Below the pieces are notes generated by a model, which was not told the DNA's origin, searched no databases, and saw only the letters and a list, made by a program, of their open reading frames with translations. DNA of 64,000 bases, taken from positions 62,001-126,000 of the forward strand of contig NZ_LODW01000049.1 of assembly GCF_002914525.1 (NCBI RefSeq). Direction: 5' to 3'. Position numbers and translations under genes: made by a program. Positions 1-8,438 of the stretch are shown here, one piece after another (the first letter of the stretch is position 1; each line of letters opens with the position of its first letter). This DNA comes from Rhizobium hidalgonense. Lineage in GTDB: Bacteria > Pseudomonadota > Alphaproteobacteria > Rhizobiales > Rhizobiaceae.

Positions 1-731
1 GTCAGCATCTCATAGGCCGATACGATGCGTGCGGTCAGATCCGGCGAGATGAAATTCGAGTAGATGAATTCCTGGTGCAGCGGGCCAAAACCTGAATCGG
101 CGAAATCGTAAATACCGTTGAGCCTCCCTTGCGCATGGTCGAAGGCCATGTTCCAGCCATGGCCGTCGAAGAAGCCGAAGACCGTGCCGTGGGGATCAGG
201 CGGCAAGGCTTCGAAATCGGCGATGACGGGCTCGGCAAAACCCCTGATGTCGGGCGGCAACAGCGGCAAGGCCTTCGTTCGCACCGCCTCGGGCGATTGC
301 CATGGCTGGATGGCTCCGACCCCGGCTTGACGCAGACGATCGGCATCAACATCGTGCAACTCGGCGTAAAACCGTGCGAGGTCATCGGCGAGGTGCCGGC
401 GAACGCCCTGCCCCAGCGCATCGTAATCTTCGGTGATGAGATGCTCGCCGTCGAGCTTGGCATGGCTGGAGAAGATCGGCGGCCCGTCGTGAATGTGCAT
501 GTCGGGAACCGCCATCGACAACGACGGCCGAACGATGTCGAGCAAGGCGGCTTCCTTCACAAGCGCTCTTTCTGCGCCTGGATGGCGGGGGAACTTGAAG
601 ATCAGCGTGTCGTCGACGTCTACGGCAAGCGAATCCCAGCCCTTCGCTGCCAGCTTGAAGACGGAGGCCGTGAGTTCAGGAAACACGCTTATGATGAGAG
701 AGCGAAATTCGCTTGCGTTCAATTCGGTCAT
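1..731 (-). CDS. Aminoglycoside phosphotransferase-fold (APH family) protein, 3' end outside window
   Basis: The minus-strand frame from an ATG at 731 stays open to the window edge, giving 243 residues without a stop, so the C-terminus is missing. An N-lobe-like segment is followed by the kinase-fold signature of the APH family (PF01636): GHGWNMAFD in place of the catalytic HxDxxxxN loop, then IYDFADSGFGPLHQEF resembling the metal-binding loop and following helix. The family includes antibiotic kinases but also many uncharacterised small-molecule kinases; the substrate cannot be told from sequence. In the first motif the usual HGD is HGW, so activity is uncertain. It is transcribed away from the RND efflux operon, and an AT-rich 288-bp gap separates them. 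Confidence 0.7.
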   Translation of the reverse strand, partial: MTELNASEFRSLIISVFPELTASVFKLAAKGWDSLAVDVDDTLIFKFPRHPGAERALVKEAALLDIVRPSLSMAVPDMHIHDGPPIFSSHAKLDGEHLITEDYDALGQGVRRHLADDLARFYAELHDVDADRLRQAGVGAIQPWQSPEAVRTKALPLLPPDIRGFAEPVIADFEALPPDPHGTVFGFFDGHGWNMAFDHAQGRLNGIYDFADSGFGPLHQEFIYSNFISPDLTARIVSAYEML

Positions 732-868
732 GACGACCTGCCTTCTCTTTTTCCGTGTTTTTTCGCCGGGCGACGAACGGCACGCGGACCGATCTCGTCT
801 TGTCGCGAGCCGCCCGCCCTCCGCCGTCAAACGGCACCGGGGTTACACTGGCCTATATTAGTATAGTT

Positions 869-888
869 TGAATATTACGGAATATTCA
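869..888. promoter_or_regulatory. TetR-type palindromic operator candidate upstream of RND operon
   Basis: TGAATATT-ACGG-AATATTCA is an inverted repeat with two perfect 8-bp arms and a 4-bp spacer. It lies in the AT-rich gap between the APH-like gene and the efflux adaptor gene, about 130 bp before the adaptor ATG and just downstream of a TATATTAG stretch that could be a -10 element. Size and geometry fit a dimeric TetR-family operator, the usual type of local control for RND pumps. No regulator gene is adjacent, so the protein that would bind here is unknown. Confidence 0.45.
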
Positions 889-1019
889 TTACAAAAATTT
901 AAGCCATTATAACCACTTAGTGATTGCGACCCGGGAATTATGTCTTTTTTGCGCCGCAATATAGGCGGCTCAATCAGAGCATAAAAATCGCAAACCCCGT
1001 TCAACCCCCGGTCTCGCCC

Positions 1020-2327
1020 ATGAAGAAATTTTGGATCACTGTCAGCGTTATCGCAGTTGCCGCCGTCGGCGTCTGGCAATTCGGGAATCTTGTCCCTTAT
1101 GCCTCCCGCATGCCCTACCTCTCGCAGTTCATCAAGCAGCCGGTCAGCGGCGATGACGGGCGGCCGGCACAGGGCGATCAGGCGCAGGCCGATCAAGCGC
1201 AGAACGGTGGGCAACACCAGGGCGGCGGGCGCCGACGCGGCGGCGGTGGCCCGACAGTCGTGAAGACCGTGGCAGCCGTGAAAACGACGCTACCGACGGA
1301 TGTGACGGCTTCCGGCTGGGCCGATGCCGACGACAACACCACCATCGCCGCGCAGGAACAGGGCCTGATCGTCAGCATCAGTGGCCAGGATGGGGCGACC
1401 GTCAAAGCCGGCGATCTGATTGCCAAGCTCGACGACCGGACAGCCAAGGCCGCCGTCGACAAGGACAATGCGATGATCGTGCGGGACACGGCGACGCTTT
1501 CGGAATCCGAAACCGCACTGGTGCGCGCGCAGGACCTCTTCGACCAGAAGGCCGGCACCCAGCAGAGCCTCGATCAGGCGAGAGCCGCCCGCGATACCGC
1601 CGCCGCCACCGTCGATGCCGATAAGGCGACACTCGCCTCGGATCAGATAATCCTCGAAAATACCGATATCCGCGCACCCTTCGACGGAAGACTCGGCGAT
1701 ATCGCCATCAGCAAGGGCGCTTTCCTCAATGCCGGCTCGGCGATCGTCACCATCGCCAAATACGATCCGATCTATGTGAAATTCCATCTGCAGGAACGCT
1801 ATCTCAGGCAATTGAAGACCGCGCTCGCCGCCGGCCCGGTCGAGGTCAGCACGGTTCCCGCATCCACCAAGGGGCAAGTCCGCAAGGGCGAGATCAGCTT
1901 CTACGACAACACCGTCGATACCGCTTCGGGCACGATCCTCGCCAAGGCGAAATTCGAGAATGCCTCCGGCGCCCTCTGGCCCGGCCAGTCGGTCAACATC
2001 ATGGTGCATTTCAACAGTAACGAACAGCAGGTGGTGGTGCCGACGGTCGCCGTCAGCCCCGGCCCGGAAGGGTTCTTCGCCTTCGTCGCCAAGGACGGCA
2101 AATCGCATCTGACGCCAGTCACCGTTGCCCGCGCCAATGGCGGCTTCACCGCCATCGAGTCGGGTCTTTCAGAAGGTGACCATGTGGTCGTCGAGGGCCA
2201 GGGCCAGCTCAGCGACCAGCAAGCGATCAAAGAGCAGTTCGACGAAAAGGCGCTTGATGTCGCCTCCGCCGATGAGCCTCGGCAACCCCAGCAATCCGAG
2301 ACGATCGCCGTGGGAGCTCAGCAATGA
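1020..2327 (+). CDS. RND efflux periplasmic adaptor subunit (membrane fusion protein)
   Basis: This 435-residue protein links an inner-membrane RND pump to an outer-membrane channel. The chosen ATG at 1020 gives a normal N-terminal signal anchor (MKKFW followed by a hydrophobic stretch to about residue 25); the frame could extend 32 codons upstream, but that stretch is not signal-like. Next comes a low-complexity Gln/Gly/Arg linker at about 40-80, then a biotinyl-lipoyl half (AQEQGLIVSI), a long alpha-hairpin (DLFDQKAGTQQSLDQARAAR), the second lipoyl half (IRAPFDGRLGDIAISKG) and beta-barrel domains. This is the standard HlyD/MdtA-like order. The stop overlaps the pump start (ATGA), showing translational coupling. 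Confidence 0.93.
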   Translation: MKKFWITVSVIAVAAVGVWQFGNLVPYASRMPYLSQFIKQPVSGDDGRPAQGDQAQADQAQNGGQHQGGGRRRGGGGPTVVKTVAAVKTTLPTDVTASGWADADDNTTIAAQEQGLIVSISGQDGATVKAGDLIAKLDDRTAKAAVDKDNAMIVRDTATLSESETALVRAQDLFDQKAGTQQSLDQARAARDTAAATVDADKATLASDQIILENTDIRAPFDGRLGDIAISKGAFLNAGSAIVTIAKYDPIYVKFHLQERYLRQLKTALAAGPVEVSTVPASTKGQVRKGEISFYDNTVDTASGTILAKAKFENASGALWPGQSVNIMVHFNSNEQQVVVPTVAVSPGPEGFFAFVAKDGKSHLTPVTVARANGGFTAIESGLSEGDHVVVEGQGQLSDQQAIKEQFDEKALDVASADEPRQPQQSETIAVGAQQ

Positions 2328-5300
2328 TCCCGAATTTCTGTATCCAGCGCCCCGTCGCGACGACGCTGCTTGCCATCGGCGTCATTCTGGCCGGCCTTGC
2401 CGGTTACCGGCTCGTGCCGGTTGCGGCACTCCCCCAGGTCGATTTTCCCACAATCAACGTTTCGGCGCAGTTGAGCGGCGCCTCGCCGCAGACAATGGCG
2501 ACCTCGGTTGCCACACCGCTGATCAAGCAGTTCGAGACCATTCCCGGGATCAGCGAAATCAGCGCCTCCAGTTCGCTCGGCAGCAGCAGCATCGTGCTGC
2601 AGTTCGACCTCAACCGTGATATCGACGCCGCTGCAGCGGACGTGCAGGCGGCGATCTCGCATGCCACCCGCCAGCTGCCCGACAATCTGACGACGCCGCC
2701 GAGCTACCGCAAGACCAACCCGGCCGATGCGCCGGTCATGCTGCTCTCCGTGCAGAGCAACACCATGCCGCGCAGCAAGCTTGATGAGATCGCCGAGGAC
2801 ATCATCTCGCCGTCGCTGTCGACTCTTCCCGGCGTTGCCCAGGTCAGCGTTTACGGTGCGCAGACCTATGCCGTGCGCGTCGAGGTCGATCCCAACAAGC
2901 TGCTCACCCGCGGCATCGGCATCGATACCGTCAACAAGGCGCTTTCTGCCGCCAACAGCCAGCAGCCGGTGGGAACGCTGCAGAACAGTTCGCAGAGCAT
3001 GACCATCACGGCGAACACGCAGCGCACCAATGCCGAACAATTCCGCTCGCTGGTCATTGCCAATCCGAACGGGGCGCCGATCCATCTCGGCGACATCGCC
3101 GATGTGCAGGACAGTGTCGAGAACCAATATACCGGCAGCTGGTATGACGGCCAGCGCGGCATCATCCTCGCCATTCAGCGCCAGCCCGACGCCAATACGG
3201 TCGATGTCGTCGATGCGATCAACGCCAAGCTGCCGCAGCTTCACGCCGAAATCCCGCCTTCGGTCAACACGGTCGTCATGAACGACGCGGCGAAACCGAT
3301 TCGCGCCGCCATTGCCGACGTGAAGTTCACGCTGTTCCTGACGATCGGCCTCGTCGTTCTCGTCATCTACCTCTTCACCGGCCACGCCACAGCAACGATC
3401 ATTCCGGGCCTTGCCGTTCCGCTGTCGCTGATCTCGACCTTCGGCATGATGTATGTGCTCGGCTACAGCATCGACAACATCTCGCTCTTGGGACTGACGC
3501 TCGCGGTGGGGCTGGTGGTCGACGACGCGATCGTGATGCTGGAAAATATCCTGCGCCATGTCGAGGAAGGCATGCCGGTGCGGGAGGCGGCGATCAAGGG
3601 GGCCGGCGAAGTCAGTTACACCATCATCTCCATGTCGGTCTCGCTGATCGCGGTCTTCATCCCGATCCTGTTGATGGGCGGCGTCGTCGGCCGCGTGTTC
3701 AACGAATTCGGCATGGTGGTCGCCATTGCCATCATCTCGTCGGCGATCGTCTCGCTGACCGTAACGCCGATGCTCGGCTCGCGCCTCTCCAACAACCACA
3801 GCCGTCCGCCGCTCCTCATCCGCCTCTTCGATGCCGGCTTCGAGCGGACACTCAACGGCTACGACCGGGCGGTCGGCTGGTGCCTGCGCCACCGCGTCAC
3901 CATCCTCGGGGTTTTCCTCGCTTCCGTGGCGCTGACGGTCTATTTCTTCATGACGCTGCCGACGAGTTTCTTCCCGCAGGAAGACATCGGCCGGCTGACG
4001 ATCAGCACCCAGGCGAGACAGGACATTTCCTATACCGCCATGGAGGCGCTGCAACAGCAGGCGGCAGCCGCCGTCAAGGCGAACCCGGCGGTCAACCACG
4101 TGATGTCGACGATCGGCGGCAACCCGAACAAACCGCAGAACAATGGCTCGATGTTCGTCGAACTCAAGGACAAGAAGGAGCGCCCGCCGCTTGACCAGAC
4201 GCTGCGCGAATTGCGCACGGCGATCAACAGGATCCCCGGATTGCAGGCCTTCGTGACGCCGAACCAGAGCCTGCGCTTCGGCGGCCGCCAGACCGCCAGC
4301 CAGTATCAGCTGGTGGTTCAGGCACTCAGCGCCGACCAGACCAACCTCTGGGCCGGCAAGATCCAGGCGGCGATGCGTGGTGACCGAGGCCTGTTCACGG
4401 ATGTCACCTCGGATGCCCAGAACAACGCCCTGCAGGCCAATATCGTCATCGATACCGAGCGGGCAGCGGCCTACGGCATCGACAACGATACGCTGCGCAC
4501 GACGCTGCAGGAATCCTTCAGCGGCTATGCGGCCGCGGAAATCCAGTCGACCGGCGATAGCTATGACGTCATCGTCGAATACGACACCAGCAAGCCCTGG
4601 GACGACCAGAAGCTGTCGGAAATCCGTATCGCCTCCTCCAATGGCAGCTTGGTGCCGCTGTCGAACTTCGCCCATGTGCAGCGCACCACCGGCCCGGTGA
4701 CCATCAATCAGACCGGTCAGCTGGTCTCGACCACGGTGTCCTTCAACCTGCCGGACGGCGTCTCGCTCAGCGACGCGACGGCGGCGGTCGAACAGATCAA
4801 GAAGGATATCAGCGTGCCGGCCGACGTCTTCACTTCATATGGCGGTACGGCGGAGATTTTCCAGCAGTCGCAGGGCAATACGCCCTATCTGATCCTGGCG
4901 GCCGTTTTGACCATCTATGTCGTGCTCGGTGTGCTCTATGAAAGCTTCATCCATCCGCTGACCATTCTCTCCGGCCTGCCGGCCGCGGCCTTCGGCGCGC
5001 TGCTGGCATTGAAGATCATGGGCTTCGATCTGTCGATCATCGCGCTGATCGGCCTGCTGATGCTGATCGGCATCGTCAAGAAGAACGCGATCATGATGAT
5101 CGACGTGGCGGTGGAGACCATGCGCACGACCGGCGAAAAGGCGACAGCCGCGATCCACGAGGCCTGCGTGCGACGCTTCCGGCCGATCATGATGACGACC
5201 TTCTGCGCCCTGCTCGGCGCCCTGCCGATCGCGCTCGGCACCGGCGCAAGCTCGGAACTGCGCCAGCCGCTCGGCATCGCCGTCGTCGGCGGCCTCATCG

Positions 5301-5446
5301 TCTCGCAGATGCTGACGCTTTTCATCACCCCCGTCATCTTCGTCGAGATGGACCGCTTCGGAAACTTCCTCGGCCGCCTGATCGGTGGAAAGAAGGTCGA
5401 GAAGCCGGTGCAGGTGCAGGAGGCAAGGGCAATGGCCGCCGAATGA
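2324..5446 (+). CDS. RND multidrug efflux permease (MdtB/MdtC-MexF class)
   Basis: At 1040 residues this is full length for a hydrophobe/amphiphile efflux-1 RND pump, the proton-driven inner-membrane part of a tripartite exporter. It starts with a TM1 typical of the family (FCIQRPVATTLLAIGVILAG). The proton-relay pair is visible as D400-D401 within GLVVDDAIVMLEN in TM4, and the conserved TM10-11 region appears as GIVKKNAIMMIDVAVE. Two large periplasmic loops follow TM1 and TM7. The N-terminus (LVPVAALPQVDFPTI) is closer to MdtB/MuxB than to AcrB. It is cotranscribed with the adaptor through a 4-nt overlap. No outer-membrane channel gene lies nearby, so it probably uses a shared TolC-like protein. 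Confidence 0.95.
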   Translation: MIPNFCIQRPVATTLLAIGVILAGLAGYRLVPVAALPQVDFPTINVSAQLSGASPQTMATSVATPLIKQFETIPGISEISASSSLGSSSIVLQFDLNRDIDAAAADVQAAISHATRQLPDNLTTPPSYRKTNPADAPVMLLSVQSNTMPRSKLDEIAEDIISPSLSTLPGVAQVSVYGAQTYAVRVEVDPNKLLTRGIGIDTVNKALSAANSQQPVGTLQNSSQSMTITANTQRTNAEQFRSLVIANPNGAPIHLGDIADVQDSVENQYTGSWYDGQRGIILAIQRQPDANTVDVVDAINAKLPQLHAEIPPSVNTVVMNDAAKPIRAAIADVKFTLFLTIGLVVLVIYLFTGHATATIIPGLAVPLSLISTFGMMYVLGYSIDNISLLGLTLAVGLVVDDAIVMLENILRHVEEGMPVREAAIKGAGEVSYTIISMSVSLIAVFIPILLMGGVVGRVFNEFGMVVAIAIISSAIVSLTVTPMLGSRLSNNHSRPPLLIRLFDAGFERTLNGYDRAVGWCLRHRVTILGVFLASVALTVYFFMTLPTSFFPQEDIGRLTISTQARQDISYTAMEALQQQAAAAVKANPAVNHVMSTIGGNPNKPQNNGSMFVELKDKKERPPLDQTLRELRTAINRIPGLQAFVTPNQSLRFGGRQTASQYQLVVQALSADQTNLWAGKIQAAMRGDRGLFTDVTSDAQNNALQANIVIDTERAAAYGIDNDTLRTTLQESFSGYAAAEIQSTGDSYDVIVEYDTSKPWDDQKLSEIRIASSNGSLVPLSNFAHVQRTTGPVTINQTGQLVSTTVSFNLPDGVSLSDATAAVEQIKKDISVPADVFTSYGGTAEIFQQSQGNTPYLILAAVLTIYVVLGVLYESFIHPLTILSGLPAAAFGALLALKIMGFDLSIIALIGLLMLIGIVKKNAIMMIDVAVETMRTTGEKATAAIHEACVRRFRPIMMTTFCALLGALPIALGTGASSELRQPLGIAVVGGLIVSQMLTLFITPVIFVEMDRFGNFLGRLIGGKKVEKPVQVQEARAMAAE

Positions 5447-5488
5447 TGATGGCCCTCTGAGTTCGGCAGTGCTGAATGCCCTTCTTGC

Positions 5489-5526
5489 GGCGCACTTCTT
5501 CATCCCAGCGGGAGAAGAAGTGCGCC
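5489..5526 (+). terminator. Long perfect hairpin after the RND operon
   Basis: GGCGCACTTCTTC pairs perfectly with GAAGAAGTGCGCC, and the loop itself contains TCCC/GGGA, giving about 17 paired positions. It begins 43 nt after the pump stop codon. There is no U-tract after the stem, so it may act as a transcript-stabilising or Rho-linked 3' structure, or be an intergenic repeat, rather than a canonical intrinsic terminator. Confidence 0.5.
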
Positions 5527-5666
5527 TCGATCACATCAACTTTCGCTCCTCTTGAATGTGTCACGCCGCTGTGGCATCACCCGCCCTCCTTGATCCGGGC
5601 GTTCGCACGCCCTTCGCGGAGCCATGCTCCGTCTCCAATAACAATCGGCATGAAAGAGGTGCGGGC

Positions 5667-6959
5667 ATGGCTCAGGCGCTGGGTTTGGACTTCGGCACGA
5701 CGAATACGGTTCTCGCCACGGCGGATGGCGGGGCGACGCGTTCGATGGCATTCACGAGCACGGCAGGTACGGCCGACAGCATGCGAACGGCGCTTTCCTT
5801 CATGAAGGATGCGCAACTCGGCGCTTCGGCGCTGAAGGTAGAGGCGGGCCATGCGGCGATCCGCCAGTTCATCGACAATCCCGGCGACTGCCGTTTCCTG
5901 CAATCGATCAAGACCTTTGCGGCAAGCGCGCTCTTCCAGGGCACGATCATCTTCGGCAAGCGGCAGAGCTTCGAAGACCTGATGGAAATCTTCATCCGGC
6001 GCCTTCGCCATTACGCCGGCGAAAGCTGGCCCGATGGCAGCAACCGCATCATCGCCGGCCGGCCGGTGCATTTCGCCGGCGCCAGTCCGGACCCGGCGCT
6101 TGCGGTGCAGCGCTATAACGAGGCGCTGACGCGGTTCGGCTTTCCGGAAATTCATTATGTCTACGAGCCGGTTGCCGCCGCCTTCTACTTCGCGCAGAAT
6201 TTGAAGTCCGATGCGACCGTGCTTGTCGCCGACTTCGGCGGCGGTACGACGGACTATTCGCTGATCCGCTTCGAGACCCAGGCCGGTAAACTGACGGCAA
6301 CGCCGATCGGCCATTCGGGTGTCGGTGTGGCCGGCGACCATTTCGACGCGCGCATGATCGACAACATCGTCGCGCCGCAGATCGGCAAGGGCAGCCATTT
6401 CAAGAGCTTCGACAAGATCCTTGAGGTGCCGTCAAACTACTATGCGAGCTTCAGCCGCTGGAACCAGCTGTCGATCTTCAAGACCTCGCGGGAATTCGAG
6501 GATCTCAAGAAGCTGGTGCGCACGGCGCTGGAACCGGAGAAGCTGGAAATCTTCGTCGACCTGATCGACCATGACGAAGGCTATCCGCTTTATCAGGCGG
6601 TCTCTGCTACGAAGATGGCGCTCTCCTCCGCCGAAGAGGCTCCGTTCGATTTCGCCCCGCTCGGCCGTGGCGGCCATCGCATGATCAAGCGCAGCGATTT
6701 CGAAGGCTGGATCGTCGATGACCTCGCCCGTATCGAAGGGGCGCTGGACGATGTACTGGAAAAGACCAACACCGATGCATCCGGCATCGACAAGGTATTT
6801 TTGACCGGCGGCACCTCCTTCGTGCCGGCGGTGCGGCGCATTTTCACCGAACGCTTCGACAGCAACAAGATCGAGAGCGGCGGCGAACTGCTGTCGATCG
6901 CCCACGGCCTGGCGCTGATCGGCGAACGCGACGACATCGCGCAATGGACTGTGCAATAG
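5667..6959 (+). CDS. Hsp70-family ATPase without substrate-binding domain (YegD-like)
   Basis: The 430-residue product carries the actin/Hsp70 nucleotide-binding signatures: GLDFGTTNTVLA near residue 6, VADFGGGTTDYS in the middle, and LTGGTSFVPAVRRIF near the C-terminus. It ends right after the ATPase domain, with none of the roughly 200-residue peptide-binding region of DnaK, which matches the YegD group of putative chaperones. The ATG at 5667 is preceded by a good ribosome site (GAGGTG); the frame stays open 37 codons upstream without one. No co-chaperone is adjacent. The client or role is unknown for this group. Confidence 0.9.
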   Translation: MAQALGLDFGTTNTVLATADGGATRSMAFTSTAGTADSMRTALSFMKDAQLGASALKVEAGHAAIRQFIDNPGDCRFLQSIKTFAASALFQGTIIFGKRQSFEDLMEIFIRRLRHYAGESWPDGSNRIIAGRPVHFAGASPDPALAVQRYNEALTRFGFPEIHYVYEPVAAAFYFAQNLKSDATVLVADFGGGTTDYSLIRFETQAGKLTATPIGHSGVGVAGDHFDARMIDNIVAPQIGKGSHFKSFDKILEVPSNYYASFSRWNQLSIFKTSREFEDLKKLVRTALEPEKLEIFVDLIDHDEGYPLYQAVSATKMALSSAEEAPFDFAPLGRGGHRMIKRSDFEGWIVDDLARIEGALDDVLEKTNTDASGIDKVFLTGGTSFVPAVRRIFTERFDSNKIESGGELLSIAHGLALIGERDDIAQWTVQ

Positions 6960-6966
6960 AGCTTGC

Positions 6967-6994
6967 AAGGGCGGCCAATGTGCGGCCTGCCCTT
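6967..6994 (+). terminator. Hairpin terminator after the Hsp70-like gene
   Basis: AAGGGC-GGCC and GGCC-T-GCCCTT form a 10-bp stem with one bulged T and a 7-nt loop, starting 8 nt after the stop codon. The stem ends in TTTC. Confidence 0.55.
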
Positions 6995-7027
6995 TCAATG
7001 CGCATTTCTCTCCGTTAAACTTGCCGC

Positions 7028-7930
7028 ATGATTTCCGCCAACGACCTTTCCCCTGCCGAGCTTGCAGCGCTTCTGCATTTCCATGCGGATGCCGGCGTGG
7101 AATGGCTGCTGGAGGAAGAGGCGGTCGACCGCTTCGCCGAATTCGAGGCGATGAAGGCCCGGCGCCCGGCGCCACAAGCGCAGCCTCAACCTGGCGCCGC
7201 CGGGGAACGTCCCGCGTCCAGCGAAAGCCGGACACCGCCGCGCCCGACTACGGCGGCGCGCCCTGTCCCGGCAGCGATCGCGGCTTCCGGTCCGCAACCA
7301 GCAATCCCGGATGGCGAGGCGGTGCAGCAGGCGCGCTTCGTCGCCGAAACTGCGCGATCCCTGGCGGAACTCAAAACCGCGATCGAAGCCTTCAACGGCT
7401 GCAACCTCAAGCACAGCGCCCGCTCGACCATCTTTGCCAGCGGCGATGCCGAAAGCGGTATCATGGTGATCGGCTCGGCGCCGGGCGCCGAAGACGATCG
7501 CGAAGGTGTGCCCTTCTCGGGGAAATCCGGGCAGCTGTTCGACAAGATGCTGGCGGCGATCGGGCTGACGCGCTCGAGCGTGCTGCTGACGCAGGTCATC
7601 CCCTGGCGGCCACCCGGCAATCGTCCGCCTTCGGCCGCGGAAATGGACATCTGCCGGCCCTTCATCGAACGGCAGATTGCGCTGGCCGAACCGAAGGCGA
7701 TCCTGCTGCTCGGCAATTTTGCCGCCCGTTTCTTCTTCGGCGAAAACGACACGATTCACGGCCTGCGCGGCCGTTGGCGGGAGATTGCCGCTGCTGACTG
7801 TGTCATTCCTGCCATAGCCAGCCTGCATCCGCAGGATCTGTTGACCGCGCCCGTCAACAAGCGGCTGGCCTGGAACGACCTGCTCGCCTTTCAAGCGAAG
7901 CTTAAGTCCCTCTCTTTGCTTAGAAATTAG
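7028..7930 (+). CDS. Uracil-DNA glycosylase superfamily protein (family 4-like)
   Basis: This 300-residue protein has a family-4 UDG catalytic half after a Pro/Ala-rich linker (about 47-95). Motif A is GSAPGAEDDREGVPFSGKSG at 149-168 and the second active-site motif is HPQDLL at 267-272, both family hallmarks; such enzymes remove uracil from DNA to start base excision repair. The N-terminal 45 residues are helical and acidic (WLLEEEAVDRF). The four cysteines that hold the [4Fe-4S] cluster in characterised members are not all present: C125 and C209 remain, but the position within VIPWRPPGNR is W193 instead of Cys. It may be cluster-free or use a different arrangement. It stands alone between two hairpins. 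Confidence 0.88.
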   Translation: MISANDLSPAELAALLHFHADAGVEWLLEEEAVDRFAEFEAMKARRPAPQAQPQPGAAGERPASSESRTPPRPTTAARPVPAAIAASGPQPAIPDGEAVQQARFVAETARSLAELKTAIEAFNGCNLKHSARSTIFASGDAESGIMVIGSAPGAEDDREGVPFSGKSGQLFDKMLAAIGLTRSSVLLTQVIPWRPPGNRPPSAAEMDICRPFIERQIALAEPKAILLLGNFAARFFFGENDTIHGLRGRWREIAAADCVIPAIASLHPQDLLTAPVNKRLAWNDLLAFQAKLKSLSLLRN

Positions 7931-7958
7931 CCAAAGTTGAATAATTTATGAATCGACC

Positions 7959-7975
7959 CATGCGTTTTGCGCATG
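7959..7975 (+). terminator. Short hairpin downstream of the UDG gene
   Basis: CATGCG-TTTTG-CGCATG is a 6-bp stem 29 nt after the UDG stop. No U-run follows, so terminator function is tentative. Confidence 0.3.
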
Positions 7976-8062
7976 ACTGCATCCCGTCGTGACGCATTGC
8001 GGAATCAATGCTGCACCGCAATATAAGGTGGTGTCTTGGGAGGAACCACAGGAACCAAGGCC

Positions 8063-8254
8063 ATGAACAAGCATTTTCGTCCTATCCACAGCGGGTTTGA
8101 AACCCTTCGCCTCGCCGGCGACCAGGTTCGTTCCACCCACGGCTACAGCCGTTTCGGCTTTGCCGCCAACGAACAGATGACCGCCCGCGGCACCGGCATC
8201 AACGGCCGCACGGCGCGCCCCGACGCCATTTTCTCGGACTTCCAGCAATATTGA
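8063..8254 (+). CDS. Small hypothetical protein (63 aa)
   Basis: From the ATG at 8063 this encodes a basic, Gly/Arg-rich 63-residue protein with no signal peptide or membrane segment (start MNKHFRPIHSGFETLR). AGGAACC-type purine stretches precede the start. The upstream leader holds an inverted repeat (ATTGCGG at 7996-8002 and CCGCAAT at 8016-8022). A hairpin terminator begins 3 nt after the stop, so this looks like a discrete transcription unit. I recognise no family and infer no function. Confidence 0.45.
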   Translation: MNKHFRPIHSGFETLRLAGDQVRSTHGYSRFGFAANEQMTARGTGINGRTARPDAIFSDFQQY

Positions 8255-8257
8255 GCG

Positions 8258-8274
8258 GCAGGCGCTTCGCCTGC
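8258..8274 (+). terminator. Hairpin after the 63-aa gene
   Basis: GCAGGCG-CTT-CGCCTGC is a 7-bp perfect stem with a 3-nt loop immediately after the stop codon, followed by TGTTCC. Confidence 0.5.
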
Positions 8275-8300
8275 TGTTCCGCGTCAAGAGTACCCATGAA

Positions 8301-8438
8301 ATGACTACAATTCTGATATCGCTTCTGCGCAATGTCGACACGTTCGAGCATATCCGCTCCGCAATCTGCGCCGCGCGGGAGTATGAGCGCGAAAGACTCG
8401 CTCCGGCGGATGCCGGCGTTGCGGCAATTGCTCTCTGA
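8301..8438 (+). CDS. Possible 45-aa small protein
   Basis: The ATG at 8301 opens a 45-codon frame ending at TGA 8438, directly against the 3' end of the next, convergent gene. The product (start MTTILISLLRNVDTFEHIR) is amphipathic with a hydrophobic start and a charged middle (AREYERERLAP). The ribosome site is weak (AAGAG about 11 nt upstream). The exact abutment with the neighbouring gene and the protein-like composition argue for it; its small size argues against certainty. Confidence 0.3.
   Translation: MTTILISLLRNVDTFEHIRSAICAAREYERERLAPADAGVAAIAL

Noticed and set aside
129..866. Plus-strand 245-codon frame antisense to the APH-like gene
   Set aside because: The minus strand encodes recognisable APH motifs; the plus frame has low-complexity composition and no family features.
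2318..4675. 785-codon minus-strand frame opposite the RND pump
   Set aside because: Mirror of the GC-rich coding strand; composition dominated by Arg, Asp and His with no domain. The pump on the plus strand is certain.
5667..6959. Calling the Hsp70-like protein DnaK
   Set aside because: It lacks the substrate-binding domain and lid, is too short, and has no dnaJ or grpE neighbour.
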